A stretch of 64,000 bases of DNA from Archilochus colubris (lineage: Eukaryota > Chordata > Aves > Apodiformes > Trochilidae). The DNA is taken from the NCBI GenBank assembly GCA_023079485.1, contig CM041090.1:34560874-34624873 (forward strand), given 5' to 3'. Within the stretch, counting starts at the first letter, position 1; every line of letters begins with the position of its first letter. The notes below the pieces were generated by a model. It searched no databases and was not told the origin of the DNA. It saw nothing but the letters and a program-made list of their open reading frames with translations. The translations under genes were made by a program, and so were the position numbers. Shown in pieces: positions 49,901-61,360 of this stretch.

Positions 49901-52900
49901 GGTACCTGTCCCTGAGCACACCACCCATTGGCTTCCAAGTAACAGCCCATTACGAGAAGGAGGGGGCTCAGGGCCACTCATTTCCTAAACCTCCTCCTTT
50001 CTCTGCCTAGCTGGGGAATAGTTGGTAGTGACAGAAAGGCAAGGAAGAGCCCAGAGCCAAATTCTGCCAGCCATCCCTGACTTGGAGCCAACCAGCTTAT
50101 GAGCACACAGTAGGGTCTCCAAACTCACACTGTTAATTTTGGATCTTCTGTCCCACCAAACAAGGAAGTCTCTGACAGACTTTACTTTTTCATCCAGTTT
50201 AGCTTTTTTTCTGATATCTCTGCATCCATCTTTATTGCCCTGTACATTCCTGGAGGTAACTGCCAAACAACCCATGTCCCTTCTGAAGAGAAAAACCTAA
50301 TTTCCTAAATCTCTTACACAATTCTGAATGTTTTCCTGAGAAACATTTGGAAAAAAGGTCAATTCTCCCTCACCACAAAGCTGTGACTGTTTCTCTTTTG
50401 AGCAGAGAACAAGTATTTTTTTTAAAAAGTCTATCTGTGTGGTTGAGAAATAAGCTGTGGTTGAGAAATTTTGTAATAAAATCTTTGCAAATGCTCTATT
50501 GCTTTTTCTGTTTTAATATTTTTATTCCAAAATGCTTTTGTGAAATAAATTAGTGAAAATAAGCTGTGTTGGATCACTGCAACTAAGTCAATATTTTTAT
50601 TTTTTACCCCAGTTTGAATATAATCATTGCAGAAACATTTGGATTTCATTGCCAAGGGAGATTAATGAGCTCCCTCTGAATCTCCTGTTCTGTGTTTATT
50701 AAATCCCAGGAAGTTATACTACAGTGAAAAAAACCCCAAAGCAAATTCTTCCTGCCTGACAGCTACAGACAGACTGAACCCCCCAAGGGGATTTGGGGCT
50801 CTGCCCTACCCTGAAGCCATCCCTGGTTCCCATGGGTGTTTCTGAGCATCCCTCTGATCTTCAAGGGCTGCAAAAGGCTGGTAAGTTTTGCTAGTTCCTA
50901 AAGACCCTATAATATAGAATTGATCACTCCATGCCCACGGCATTGCAGCTGACTTCCTTGGTGTGTTAGGATGTCTCATTCCCACAGGGCTCCTTACTGT
51001 TTGCAGGGGCTACAATTTATACCCATCAGTTACTCACAGCTGCCCCTGAGAGTCCTGCTGTCACACAGCCTTGTATTTTCAGTTCCATTTGCTCTTCAGA
51101 AGCAGCAGGAAATCAGAAAATAAGAAACCCAAGTGATGAATGATGGTCTTTGCATATCCTGATATATAGCCACCCACATAATGCCACCAGATCTGCCCAC
51201 GTCTTGTTTCCATGGCCAGGAGGCTGCCTGACCACACGCAGATTTTGGACAGTGCTGCGAAGCTGGAGAAATGCAACACTAATCCATCATACCTAATCTT
51301 CATACCACACATCCATGCTCCATCCACACCGATTTGTCTCCACCAGCACCCCAGCACAACTAATAACACCAGCATTTATAACAGCAGTATCGTGCCGTGT
51401 ACCTCTTCGCACTCCATAATTCATACAACATGATTTATTTGCAGTGGACATGCCTAGAAAACATATCTGCTGCTCCTCTCCCCTCCCACACACAGTGTAA
51501 CTTCACTGAGGGCTGGGGTTGTACAACAGAGCTGTCCAACTCAGGGAAGGGAGCTGAGCTGGTTAATCCTTATGACACAGCTCCAGGCAGGCTCAGCTCA
51601 GGGTCAGGAGCCGTGTAGTTTTTTTGCCTGCATGCCACAGCAAACAGTCTCTGGTGGGACCTGAGTATGCTCCCTACATTTTGGGCAAATGCTGTCCTGA
51701 TCTGGAATTTTATAGTGCAATGGTTGGAAATGAAAACTTCTCAAAAAATCATCAAGACATAGAAACAGGGGGTCAGGAGAAGCTTCAGGAAATCCTCTGG
51801 TCAGAACCATTGCTGAAAGGATCTTCACCAGTCTCTGGAAATCCTTCACAATTTGCTTTCTCTGACAGCATTTTGATCTCTTCTGCAAAAGACACTCTGC
51901 AGTCCCTAGCAGCCTCTTTTAGCAGTGTTTGCCCTCCCTCCATTTCAGTTCAAATACCCAGCACTCATCTTCCTTACTGCTCATTTCTTCTGCTCATGTA
52001 TAGTAGCCATGGGCAACAGCTAGCCACCATTATGAACATAAGTTTATATACATAACATAGAATATATTTATTTTATGAGTAATCAATTCCTTCTCTTATC
52101 TAAGCTTCCTCTTATCCTTTCTTTTTTTCCCAGTAACTACTGAATGAGAATCTACAGTGAGCTGGGAAACGTTACTCATTTCCTCACCACAGTGATACAG
52201 GTAGAGGGACCACAGCAGCAGTAACTCAGAACAGGAGATGTAACAAAGCAGATGGAATATGAAGTCAAATTTTGTTTCTTAGTCTTACATTTGTGGGGCT
52301 CTCCTTACTGAGCTAACTAGTACAACCTCCATAGGAGAGGCTGGCTCCTCAGCTAGAACATCAGCTGGCGGCTGTGCAAGGAACTGACCCTCCATCACCT
52401 GCATCTCCTCTCTGGACTTATCAGCTTGCACATGGCAGGATTCCCTCCTTTGTCCTACACTCACACCCACATAGAGTCCAATAGAGAAACGATTAATTCA
52501 GAAATCCTCAACATTTCTTATTAAAGTGGAATTTTCATTTTAGAAATAATCCTGTTCGCAAGAATGTCCAGAACAGCACACATACAACATGGTGCCTTGG
52601 TACTGTAATTTGTCCCTCAACTTTGTCTGCTTTGAACATTAATACAAACATTACATAAGCACAGAGCAAGGAGTGTTGTAAGATGTAATAGCTTTACCCA
52701 TCATCACTAGAAATGCCTGTCTCAGGGAGCTGGGATGTTAAGATTTCTAAAGATATAACTGTCTCCAGAAGGCTCTAGGGGTTCGCTGGATCTCAGGCCT
52801 TAAGGCTATGACAGTGATCTATGGAAAATCTATCTCTGATGATTTAAAGGTTTTTAACTTTTATTCTGCTGTCCAACACATATAGGTAGTGACTAGGTCA

Positions 52901-53575
52901 GAGTGGGTTATGGATGGGTGAAGCTGGAAAAAAGGAAAGATCCAGTAAAAAGATTCTTCAATTCTAAAGGAAAATCTTCCAAACTATTATGTATACAGAT
53001 ACTTACTAGCATGTGTTATTACACGTGTGTTATTACATATGTGATTTTGACCTACTCTTGGAAATGAGTAGGTGGCTTATACTGTGCCTTCCATACTGGT
53101 GTCTAACAAAGTAGAAAAATGTATCACTTTCCTGGAGGCTACTCTACTACCTCCTGTATAACTTTCTTCAATGAAGCAGATCAAAGAGATGGATTTTTTT
53201 TAAAAGAAACTGGTTGTTTAAAACCCCTATCTTCGTAGATTTTTTATTTTTAAAAAAAGACAAGAAAATATTTTTTAAAAATTTGAACAGTTTGACAGGC
53301 ATCCTATGTGAGTGAGCTCTACTGACATGTGCTCATGGCAAGACACTGCTCCCATTTCCCTCCTGTCCTCTGTTTTGTCTGATAAGACTAAAAATTCTTT
53401 GAGAAGATTCTTCCTCAGTGTGGGAACTCACAGAGGCAGGATCTCCCTGCATGTATATGCACTGCCCAGCACAATAATTTAAAGTGCAATTTAAAATTTG
53501 ATTGCATTTCATTTAGAAGATAACCCCTGAGTGGTAAAAAGGAATAACTTTAAATATTTGCCCTGGACATACTGA
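46931..53575. other. Unique sequence, no gene seen
   Basis: Open frames of 148 codons (48699-49145, +) and 143 codons (51624-52055, +) are unrecognised. The 47350-47620 stretch is moderately GC-rich with an 86-codon frame (47356-47616, +) but no domain. 49330-49530 has homeodomain-like words (AGCAATTACAATG, TTTTAATTACAAAT). A small tandem duplication of about 17 bp (TGTGTTATTACA type) is at 53012-53045. No CR1 or LTR is recognised. Confidence 0.5.
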
Positions 53576-53642
53576 CCTTGGCAAGCTGGCCACTGGAAAA
53601 ATGGCCATGTTTTCATTCCAGTGGCCAAAAAGCCATCCAAGG
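53576..53642. repeat. 67-nt hairpin with a perfect 12-bp stem
   Basis: TGGCCACTGGAA (53587-53598) pairs exactly with TTCCAGTGGCCA (53616-53627). Further out, CCTTGG (53576-53581) pairs with CCAAGG (53637-53642), separated by internal loops. The 17-nt apical loop contains the palindrome ATGGCCAT. The length fits a microRNA precursor or a tiny foldback transposon. The stem is interrupted more than in a typical precursor, so I do not call a microRNA. Confidence 0.7.
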
Positions 53643-56600
53643 GATCTGGCCACAGAGTAGTCAAGAATGGGAGTGTGCTTATCCAGGTCCAGTGAGATGC
53701 AGCCTGTGTCCTGCTGGAAGTCTATCTAAATTAAAGGATTGTTGATGATTGCTATATCAAATAAACTTCAGCAAACAGTTATTTCTGATGTTTCTGACAA
53801 TGTATATAGACTACAGCTCCCTGATCCCAGAATTCCATGGCTTGGGGGGACAGAGACAATATTGCTATTACCTCATGCAGCTGCACAAAATCTTCACTAT
53901 ATGATTCACTCAATCAGAATAAGGTCCTTGAATTCAATAAGCTTCAGCCTGTGCCATTATTTTTACCTGTGTTTCAAAGTTTCTCTGGGTTTCTTTTCTT
54001 TTTGTATCCCTGCATGTGCACCAACACAGAGAAGCCAAGCACTGTTTCTCTCTCCTGTACTGCATGGCAATGCCAAAGTGGGCACTTTCTGTAGGTACGA
54101 TGCCTGCATGTAACGATTGTTCAGGAATAGTCTTTATATATCTCTTTTTATGCGACCTTGATAAATGTGGCCTGCTTAATAAGGCTAAGATGAATGAGCC
54201 AATAATTTCTGGGCAAGACACCAGACAGGCAGGCTGTTTTGATTTACAAGGCTATGTTAATAAATACTGGTGGCATATTTTGTTTTTCAGGTTTCTGTAC
54301 GTGTCTTTTTGCTTCTGGGCTGTTGTCAGTGCAAGGCTGTGAATTCACCTGCTGCTGCTGAGTTATGAGGGGGAGATGGTGTAGGACTGGGAGAAAAGAT
54401 GGTGAGAGAGCTGTTACCTGGGCCATGCTGCAGATGGAGTTTCTGTCATGCAACATGGGCACTGCATAGACCTGCAATTGGTAGGAGAAATCAGTTACAA
54501 GGATTTCCATTCACCACTAAGATGCTTAACATTCAAATACCCCAGTGTCTCAGGAGTGCAACCCTTCTTGTCTTCTTCCACATGATTTTTTTTCTCTTTT
54601 ATGAAGGGTAGTTGATGTTGGCTTGGATTTTGAATCAGCTGTGTCCATCAAAGGTCAAGTTTCTCCTTGAGTTTCTCTCCAGTGGGAAGTACCAGAGGCA
54701 CTAACTCTCCAAGGGCTTGTGACTCTTCAAACTGTTCTGTGTCAGGCACAGCCACCAGAAGCAAGTGAGTATTTGGTCTTCTGTCAGTAATGGAGACCTC
54801 TGGCAGGAGAGAAAACCTGCACCTCAATTAACTACATGCCAAAAGTAGGGTAACATCAGCACTTACCCTCTTCCACAAATGATAGTTTGGTTCCCAAGTG
54901 CTTTTGTAACCCAAACTGTAATAGTTTCACTAGTTTACTTCTTCCTTCAGCCAACTTTCAGTGCTTGGAGGTCTCCAGTATAGATTATCAGTCAATGCAA
55001 CTCTAAGCACACAAAACATAAGTAAATTAATACTGGATCAAACTAGACATAGGGGAAATGTTCTATGCAATGAAGAATATGACCAGATACCAAACCTGGC
55101 AAGACCCTGTGAAAAATCCCAGCTAGCAGAATTTCAAAAAGAAAAAAAAAAAAAAGAAAAAAAGAAGAAAAAAATGCCAGCATATTATTTCATTGGCTTA
55201 GTATTATTTTATTCCCTTTATATTATGCCAAACACCAGCCATAAACTTTAAACTTTGAACTGTGTCATAAAACTGAATTTTGGGGCTGGTGGGAGGGAAT
55301 AACCAGACAGAACAGGCAGTGAGCGTGACCTCTCTGCTCTTTTCTCCCCATGCATGGTGTCAGCAAGATATTGCTACACAAGTGCTGGTAAAAGTTTATA
55401 AAGACAAAACTACAGGAAGAGAACTATAATGCCTGAAAGCCAGAAGCACATCAGCAGCATCATTGCACAGGTTCATAATTCACAGAAAAAAATAGACACT
55501 GAGTTTTATTTCTGTGCTCTCTTTGAAACTGAACTTTGCCCTTTTTTTAACTACAGTCTTATTTCCTTTCAGCCCTCCAAAATTTCTTCACAGCCTCCAT
55601 CTCTGTAACATTGATGTGCAATGGGCATTAGGGCAATTTATTGGCAACATCAACCTTTCACTTCTTAGTAAAGCTAACCGGGAACAGGAGACTATGAATC
55701 TTGGTTTGGTCATAAAAGCAGGAGTTAAAGAGGGTGCTGTGAAATAAAGGAGGCCCTGTCAGGATGGCACTTGCGTTTTTCTACTCTTCTTGCTTCTCTC
55801 CAGTGGCTGTGTTTGACGTGCTATGAGTGAATTTGAAAGTAAGTTAATAGTTCATCCAAGTGGCTTCTCCTAGCAGGTAATTAAACACTTCTACTACTCT
55901 GCCTATGAATGACAGCTTGTCCCACATATTTACATTGCCTCTGGCTTTAGCTGAGGCTCAGAGGAAGAGTATGATGACATCTCCATCACTCTGTTATTGA
56001 ACCTGACATTTGGAGCATTTCCACATTTCCACCTTTGCATTTCTAAAGGAATTGAACATAGGCTGAGTTTGTAGAGCTAAAGTCTGGAAGATTGTTTAAA
56101 CCTGTCATATTATCCCCTGCCTCACCCCAGCTTATTTTTTACAGACTCAGGAATTTATCCACAGCTCTGCAGCAGTGGGTCACTACACTAGCATGTTTTC
56201 CACCTATGTCATTGACCTCTGGGTCTGCTTCAGGTGCATTCCTGAGCATTGAATGATGCTGATGTGGATTGCTCTGGTACTGTGGCATCATCTTCCTTGT
56301 CTGCAGAAATTATATATGTTTTAAGATCCTATAAACCTGCTGCTACTTCTGCAGGGCCTCCAGAGAACCATCAGCACACACAAGGCATCCCTTGGTGCTT
56401 CCACTGTTGCTTCACCTCCTTGGTACTTCACTACCATCACAACGTACCTTTGTCTGAATGGAAATTGCCATGTAGAAATCCTAGCCTTGCACATTCTGGC
56501 TCTCTGGCTTGCTCAGTTCGGCAAGGAAAAGCTGTCACCTGGGTCAGAGAGTAAGGAGATTCTTTCAGGAATTGTTACCTATACATAGAAGCAATTGGAG

Positions 56601-57660
56601 CAAGGACTGAAGCAACCTACCTGTCAGCTGAAGTGCCAGAGGAGATGTCCAGGAAAGGAGGACATCTGATAGAGGCAGATCCATCCTTCTCCAGCACTTC
56701 CCTGTAGACACAGAGGTACAGAGGAATCAGAACTGCTATGCTGAGCTCTAGTCATTCTGATATGGAGAAAGTGATATTCCCATTACAGCAGTTCTTTCAT
56801 TTATTTGACTTCAGTGGGAAGTACTCTAATTAACTTTTTTTTTCAAAAGCAAAATAATCACAAGGCTCTTGCTAGAATTATATCCAGATAGCTAGACTTA
56901 GCTCTTCAGCCTGCTAAACTTAGCTCCTAACACCAGCAGTGTAGGAAATTCAAGCCTTATGGATAAATTTGAAGAATGTTTATTCTATTTTTCTTAATCC
57001 CCAGCTTCAGGCTAATGACTGCACACTATCCAACATCATTTTAGAATAAATATGTTAGTTCTCAACCTTTGCAACTGAATTAAATGTATGCTTTAAACCG
57101 GGATTTCTAAATTTTTTTCTACATCCTGAAAATTATCTATAGTAAGACCAGACAAACTCTTTCACTACAGTCATACACTTGGTCTCTGACAGAATCTCAG
57201 CTGAACCCCACTGAAATGGGGCATATTGGGAATCGTGGTCTGCTCCCAGTCTGCACAGCAGAGATGAACCAATTTCTGGCAAAGGTTCCTCTTCCTAAGG
57301 TAACTGATTGGCCCTAAGCTCCCACCAAATGCAATTCATTTCTGTTTAAGGCTTAAAAATCTCTGCAGTCTTGGTGATTTAGAAGTGTTACAAGTATGCA
57401 TGGAATCAGTGCTGGCTTATTTTCCCTTTCACAGACAGGAGGGCCAGTGACTCAGCAACAATGAAGGACAGTCAATGTGACCATGGTGCTGGACCAGCTA
57501 ATGCTATGGCAAGAGCAGTCTGGCATTGGGCCCTGTTTACCAAGGTTTGCCAAGCAGAGTTTGTCCAGGCAATTACTTGTCCCAGGCCCATCCTGAGTAA
57601 AGCAGTCAAAAGTACAATATCCATTTTACCATGAAAACATGCCAGTAGCCAAAAATCTCA
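53643..57660. other. Unique sequence, no gene seen
   Basis: Open frames of up to 124 codons (53739-54113, +) and 108 codons (54016-54342, +) overlap in different frames and are unrecognised. An A-rich tract is at 55136-55174. No transposon is recognised. Confidence 0.5.
55136..55174 (+). repeat. A-rich simple repeat
   Basis: Runs of A up to 14 bases separated by single G. It creates the lysine-rich end of the open frame at 54961-55251. Confidence 0.85.
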
Positions 57661-57770
57661 CTTCTCTTCTCTTCTCTTCTCTTCTCTTCTCTTCTCTTCT
57701 CTTCTCTTCTCTTCTCTTCTCTTCTCTTCTCTTCTCTTCTCTTCTCTTCTCTTCTCTTCTCTTCTCTTCT
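57661..57770 (+). repeat. Perfect (CTTCT)22 microsatellite
   Basis: One hundred and ten bases of uninterrupted CTTCT, bounded by CTCA on the left and CTCTGATC on the right. The complementary strand is pure purine (AGAAG) and the repeat is mirror-symmetric, which favours intramolecular triplex DNA. A 113-codon minus-strand open frame (57626-57967) gets its REEKR repeats from this tract and is not a gene. The lack of interruptions implies recent expansion and high length variability. Confidence 0.97.
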
Positions 57771-58661
57771 CTCTGATCAGGGCTTGTCTGGCATAGGGGA
57801 TCAAGCTGTAACAAGAAATTGGTGGGGAGTTGCAAACTATCAGAAGGAAGGAAAGAATCCTTCAAAGCCAAGAACAAAGCAATGTCTGTCAGGAGCACAG
57901 TGATGAGCTGATTGAAGCATCTCTCTTCGTTCTTCTCCTCTTTGGTTAGAGGAGCACCTGCTATCACTTAAAGGCAGCTCTCACTGTCACTTTCTCCTTT
58001 GGTTCATGTGCACTTGTTCATCCTTTGAGCTTTAATCTTTTGCTATTGATTTCTACCCTGTTAGCTGAAATATTGTCCTGCTCTTTGAGAAAGGCAATCG
58101 CCCAGACAACACTATTGCAAATAATATGTACTTTGGAAAACAATGATTGAATTCCCATATTATCCACTGAAGCAAAAAACTCTACCCTGCCAAAGAGAAA
58201 ATGCTGTGCAGAGATAAGATCATAGAAATTCATCAAACTGCCTTCAGGGGTTTTGTGTGTGTGCGTGTAGGGTTTTTTTAAATTTGCACCACCCCAGAGA
58301 GATTCTGAGATTAAAATGTATTCTCCTTAGATATGGGGGCTAACCAATCCAGTAAGTCCTGTTACTCAGAATTCAAACTATAATTCACAGTCTGGAAATT
58401 ACAGATCCACCCTGAGATAAATTTTAGCTAGAGTGCAAAAGAGCCAGCTACAGTTTTACATGCATTTTTAGTTTGTAACCATGTATATACAAATCTTCTG
58501 AATAGCTGCCATAAATATGATACCATATGTTTCATTGATCTAAACGAGAACTGTGTGAACATAAGGGATTTTTTTCATCCCTCAGAATGTCACATGAAAA
58601 ATAAAATGTATAAATGCCTTATCTGGGTGATCTGTAGAACTTTTTAGACCATAGATTAATT

Positions 58662-58678
58662 TTATTATTATTATTATT
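58662..58678 (+). repeat. Short (TTA)n microsatellite
   Basis: About five and a half uninterrupted TTA units. Confidence 0.8.
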
Positions 58679-58781
58679 TCACTAAAACATGGCACATTTG
58701 ATAGCAAAAGCTACTGTTAAATATGAGTGTCTCAGATTAGGTACCTAAATCCACTGCTAAAGGTACTTCAGTAAACTTAGC

Positions 58782-58825
58782 CCTTCTGAATGAGTACTTC
58801 TGAATTCACCTTCTGAATGAGTACT
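58782..58825 (+). repeat. Local direct duplication
   Basis: CCTTCTGAATGAGTACT occurs at 58782-58798 and again at 58809-58825, an offset of 27 bp. The spacer itself repeats TCTGAATT, which suggests slippage. Confidence 0.8.
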
Positions 58826-60839
58826 CCCTGTTTATGGTGCATCTTTACTTTCAGATGAGTGTTCTCCAGATTTTCATGGTGAGACACATGGTGCTCCTCT
58901 GCTCAGATGTGCACCAGCTGCTTGCCCTGGTGAGGATACCCCAGCATAACCTTAGATGCTAATGTTAAAGACATTAGAATGAGCAGAACAGACTCCAGGG
59001 GGAAAGAAGAGCCATTCAAAGAGCTTCCAAGAGGGACATACTCAATACAACATTAGTAGCAGCAGAAGTGAAATAAGTGAGCTCAGTCCATTCCCCAAGC
59101 CCCGTGTTTGTCAGTGAAGAAGCAGCATTTGCAGTTACACGTGTTCTGAAGGCACCATCACAAGAAAATCAAAGCCTGGGTGAGAATTTCATGATTCTCA
59201 AGGAGACAGCATTGCTCCATCCTGCTCTTCTGAATTCTATTTGAAGAAATAAGAAGACAGAAGAATGTCCAGCCCAGGATCTGGTGACATCTCTTACTTG
59301 TTTTCCTTTCTGAGATATTTTCCCTCAGTTGCAGGTCACTATTTGCTCTTGCTTGTCTGTTCTTATTTTGTTAGCATTTGCCTCTTCCTTGTGCCATTTT
59401 CTGTTTTTTCTTTCATAATTATGTAGTAGTAATGGCTCTTAAAACTTCCTACAAGAGTATTACATCCATTACAACAGCAATTCCATTTTAGTAGCAGTTC
59501 AAGTATAATAGAAAGAGATATTAAATTGAAGGTGATGTTACAATAAAAATTACACGATTATAAAAACAGTATAGCATTAAAACCAGTATTATAACAGAAA
59601 TATTTTAATAAAGTCACTAAATAAACCCCACAAAAGAAAACCAGGGGTGAAACAGGAACAATAAGAGTTTTTTACTACCACACTGATTTTGCTTTGTTTT
59701 AATGTATTGATGAATATTTCATTGCAACAGCTCTATAATTTTATCATAAATGTAAGTCGTAAACCCCATTTCTTGCAGGCAAGATAATTATTGCATTTCC
59801 AGCGGTAGGAAAGAGCATGTGCAGTACATGGAAACTGTAGAGACAATTGTGGACTGGATGGAAATCCATTTCTGCTTCTCAGGAAGCTGTATTTCCTGCA
59901 TTTTCTCATCCAGAAGAGGGGCAGGGAAAGCAGGGAAAGCTGATATATGGGGACCCCACTGGGAGAGTGCATGGCATGAAGGAAAGTGCTGGTAGCATTG
60001 AGAGGAGTCCCCAAAGTGCACAATCTACAGCTATATTGCAAAAATTAAATAAGTCTGGGTAAAGAGATCCCTTCTGGAGAAACAAATGATTGCTAAAATT
60101 CTGCTCAGTTCTGTGAAGACAGAGCCATAAATTGCAGTATTGACTTAATCAGCTGCATCTTCAGTTTTTTCTTTGGGAGCAAAGGGCCTCCTCCTTTGGC
60201 ACAGAAAAATGTGGAGAAAAATCTCTGATTTGATTCACATGCACAGCTTCTACCCAGCATGAAGATGTGCTCAGTGTAAGAGGAGGGATGGGAAGATTTA
60301 TTGAATTGTTTCAAAATTATCCCAAATTTTTATTATGAAATTTTGTGAATGCAATTGTGCCAGAGAGATCCAGGAATTCTACCTCAATTTTGGGTTCCTG
60401 TTCCTGGGAATCACAGCTAAGGTGGGAGTCTGGGAATCTGAGGTTGAAGCAAACTTTTCTGCCTCCCTGGTCCAAACTCTCACATCCCCATCTGGATTTA
60501 TCTCCTTTATCAACTTCTTTACCCTGCTTTTCCTGCAGCCTCCAGGGACTTCACTACAGTGCTGGGGTGAATGAAGAATTTAAGACATGCAAGTCATACA
60601 AATAATCTGTTCACAGATAGTGTTTTTCAGCTTAGCAATGGCATGTTCTTTGCTTATTTAATAAACAATGGAAATAAAGGCAATCATCAGTGAATGTAAC
60701 TGTGGGAATGAAAATCCTTGTGATAAGCTTTATTTTTAATGAACTTCATTCCACCTCAGACCCTAAATTTTTGATTTCAGAGTATTTTATAAGAAATACT
60801 AGTCCTTTAAAAGCCTGGAAAGCCTAAGAAGCCACTGAA

Positions 60840-61360
60840 ATCTGTAATTGAAATGCAAATGGAAAGCCCCTGGCACATCAAATCAATTTTGCTCTTAATA
60901 AGAAACGGAAATAGAATGTGACACGGAAAAGTCTTGATGCCCTACACAAAGGCAGGGTCTTTTAAATGGTCTGGTGCAAAACAGAAATTCCTGGTTGCTG
61001 TAGTCACACTTTTAAATCGCTCCATTATCGAGTCATAATGTGCTACAATTAACAGGCTGCTCTTTGGCCACAGAAACCATTTTCTTTAAGATACCAATCT
61101 CCCTTGAGGCCACAAAACAAGCATTTCCAAGCATCTGCACTATCTGGCTTCTCTGTATTTATAATTGCTCAGAACAAGTTTACTGTGGCGTGTCAGCTCC
61201 GTGTCTCATTTTACCCTGGTATTAGGTAGGATCCTGGGCCAGACATAACCTCTCTGTGCCAGATTCATTATCAGTGACCAACTCTTATCAGTGTTTGTTA
61301 CAAAGATGATGGAAGTTACTGAAAGATTCACCCTGACTTCCATCCATAATTAGGGTGGAA
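60840..61360. promoter_or_regulatory. Candidate conserved non-coding element (weak)
   Basis: Contains GTAATTG followed by the POU octamer ATGCAAAT (60853-60860), ATCAAATCAATTTTG and the words CCATTATCGAGTCATAATG, CTACAATTAACAGG and TTTATAATTG. CpG-containing words such as ATCGCTCC and GTGGCGTGTC are unusual for this AT-rich region. There are no repeats and no notable open frame beyond 61 codons. Conservation is inferred from appearance only. Confidence 0.25.

Larger units (their letters stand above)
57771..60839. other. Unique sequence, no gene seen
   Basis: Open frames up to 102 codons (59733-60041, minus), unrecognised. Simple repeats are a short (GT)n near 58254-58268, (TTA)n at 58662-58678 and a 27-bp offset duplication at 58782-58825. 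No CR1 or LTR is recognised. Confidence 0.5.

Noticed and set aside
51624..52055. 143-codon open frame, with a minus-strand frame containing ICPKCREH
   Set aside because: A single Cys pair does not make a zinc finger, and neither frame matches a known protein.
57626..57967. Open frame encoding a repeated REEKR protein
   Set aside because: It is only the translation of the pentanucleotide microsatellite.
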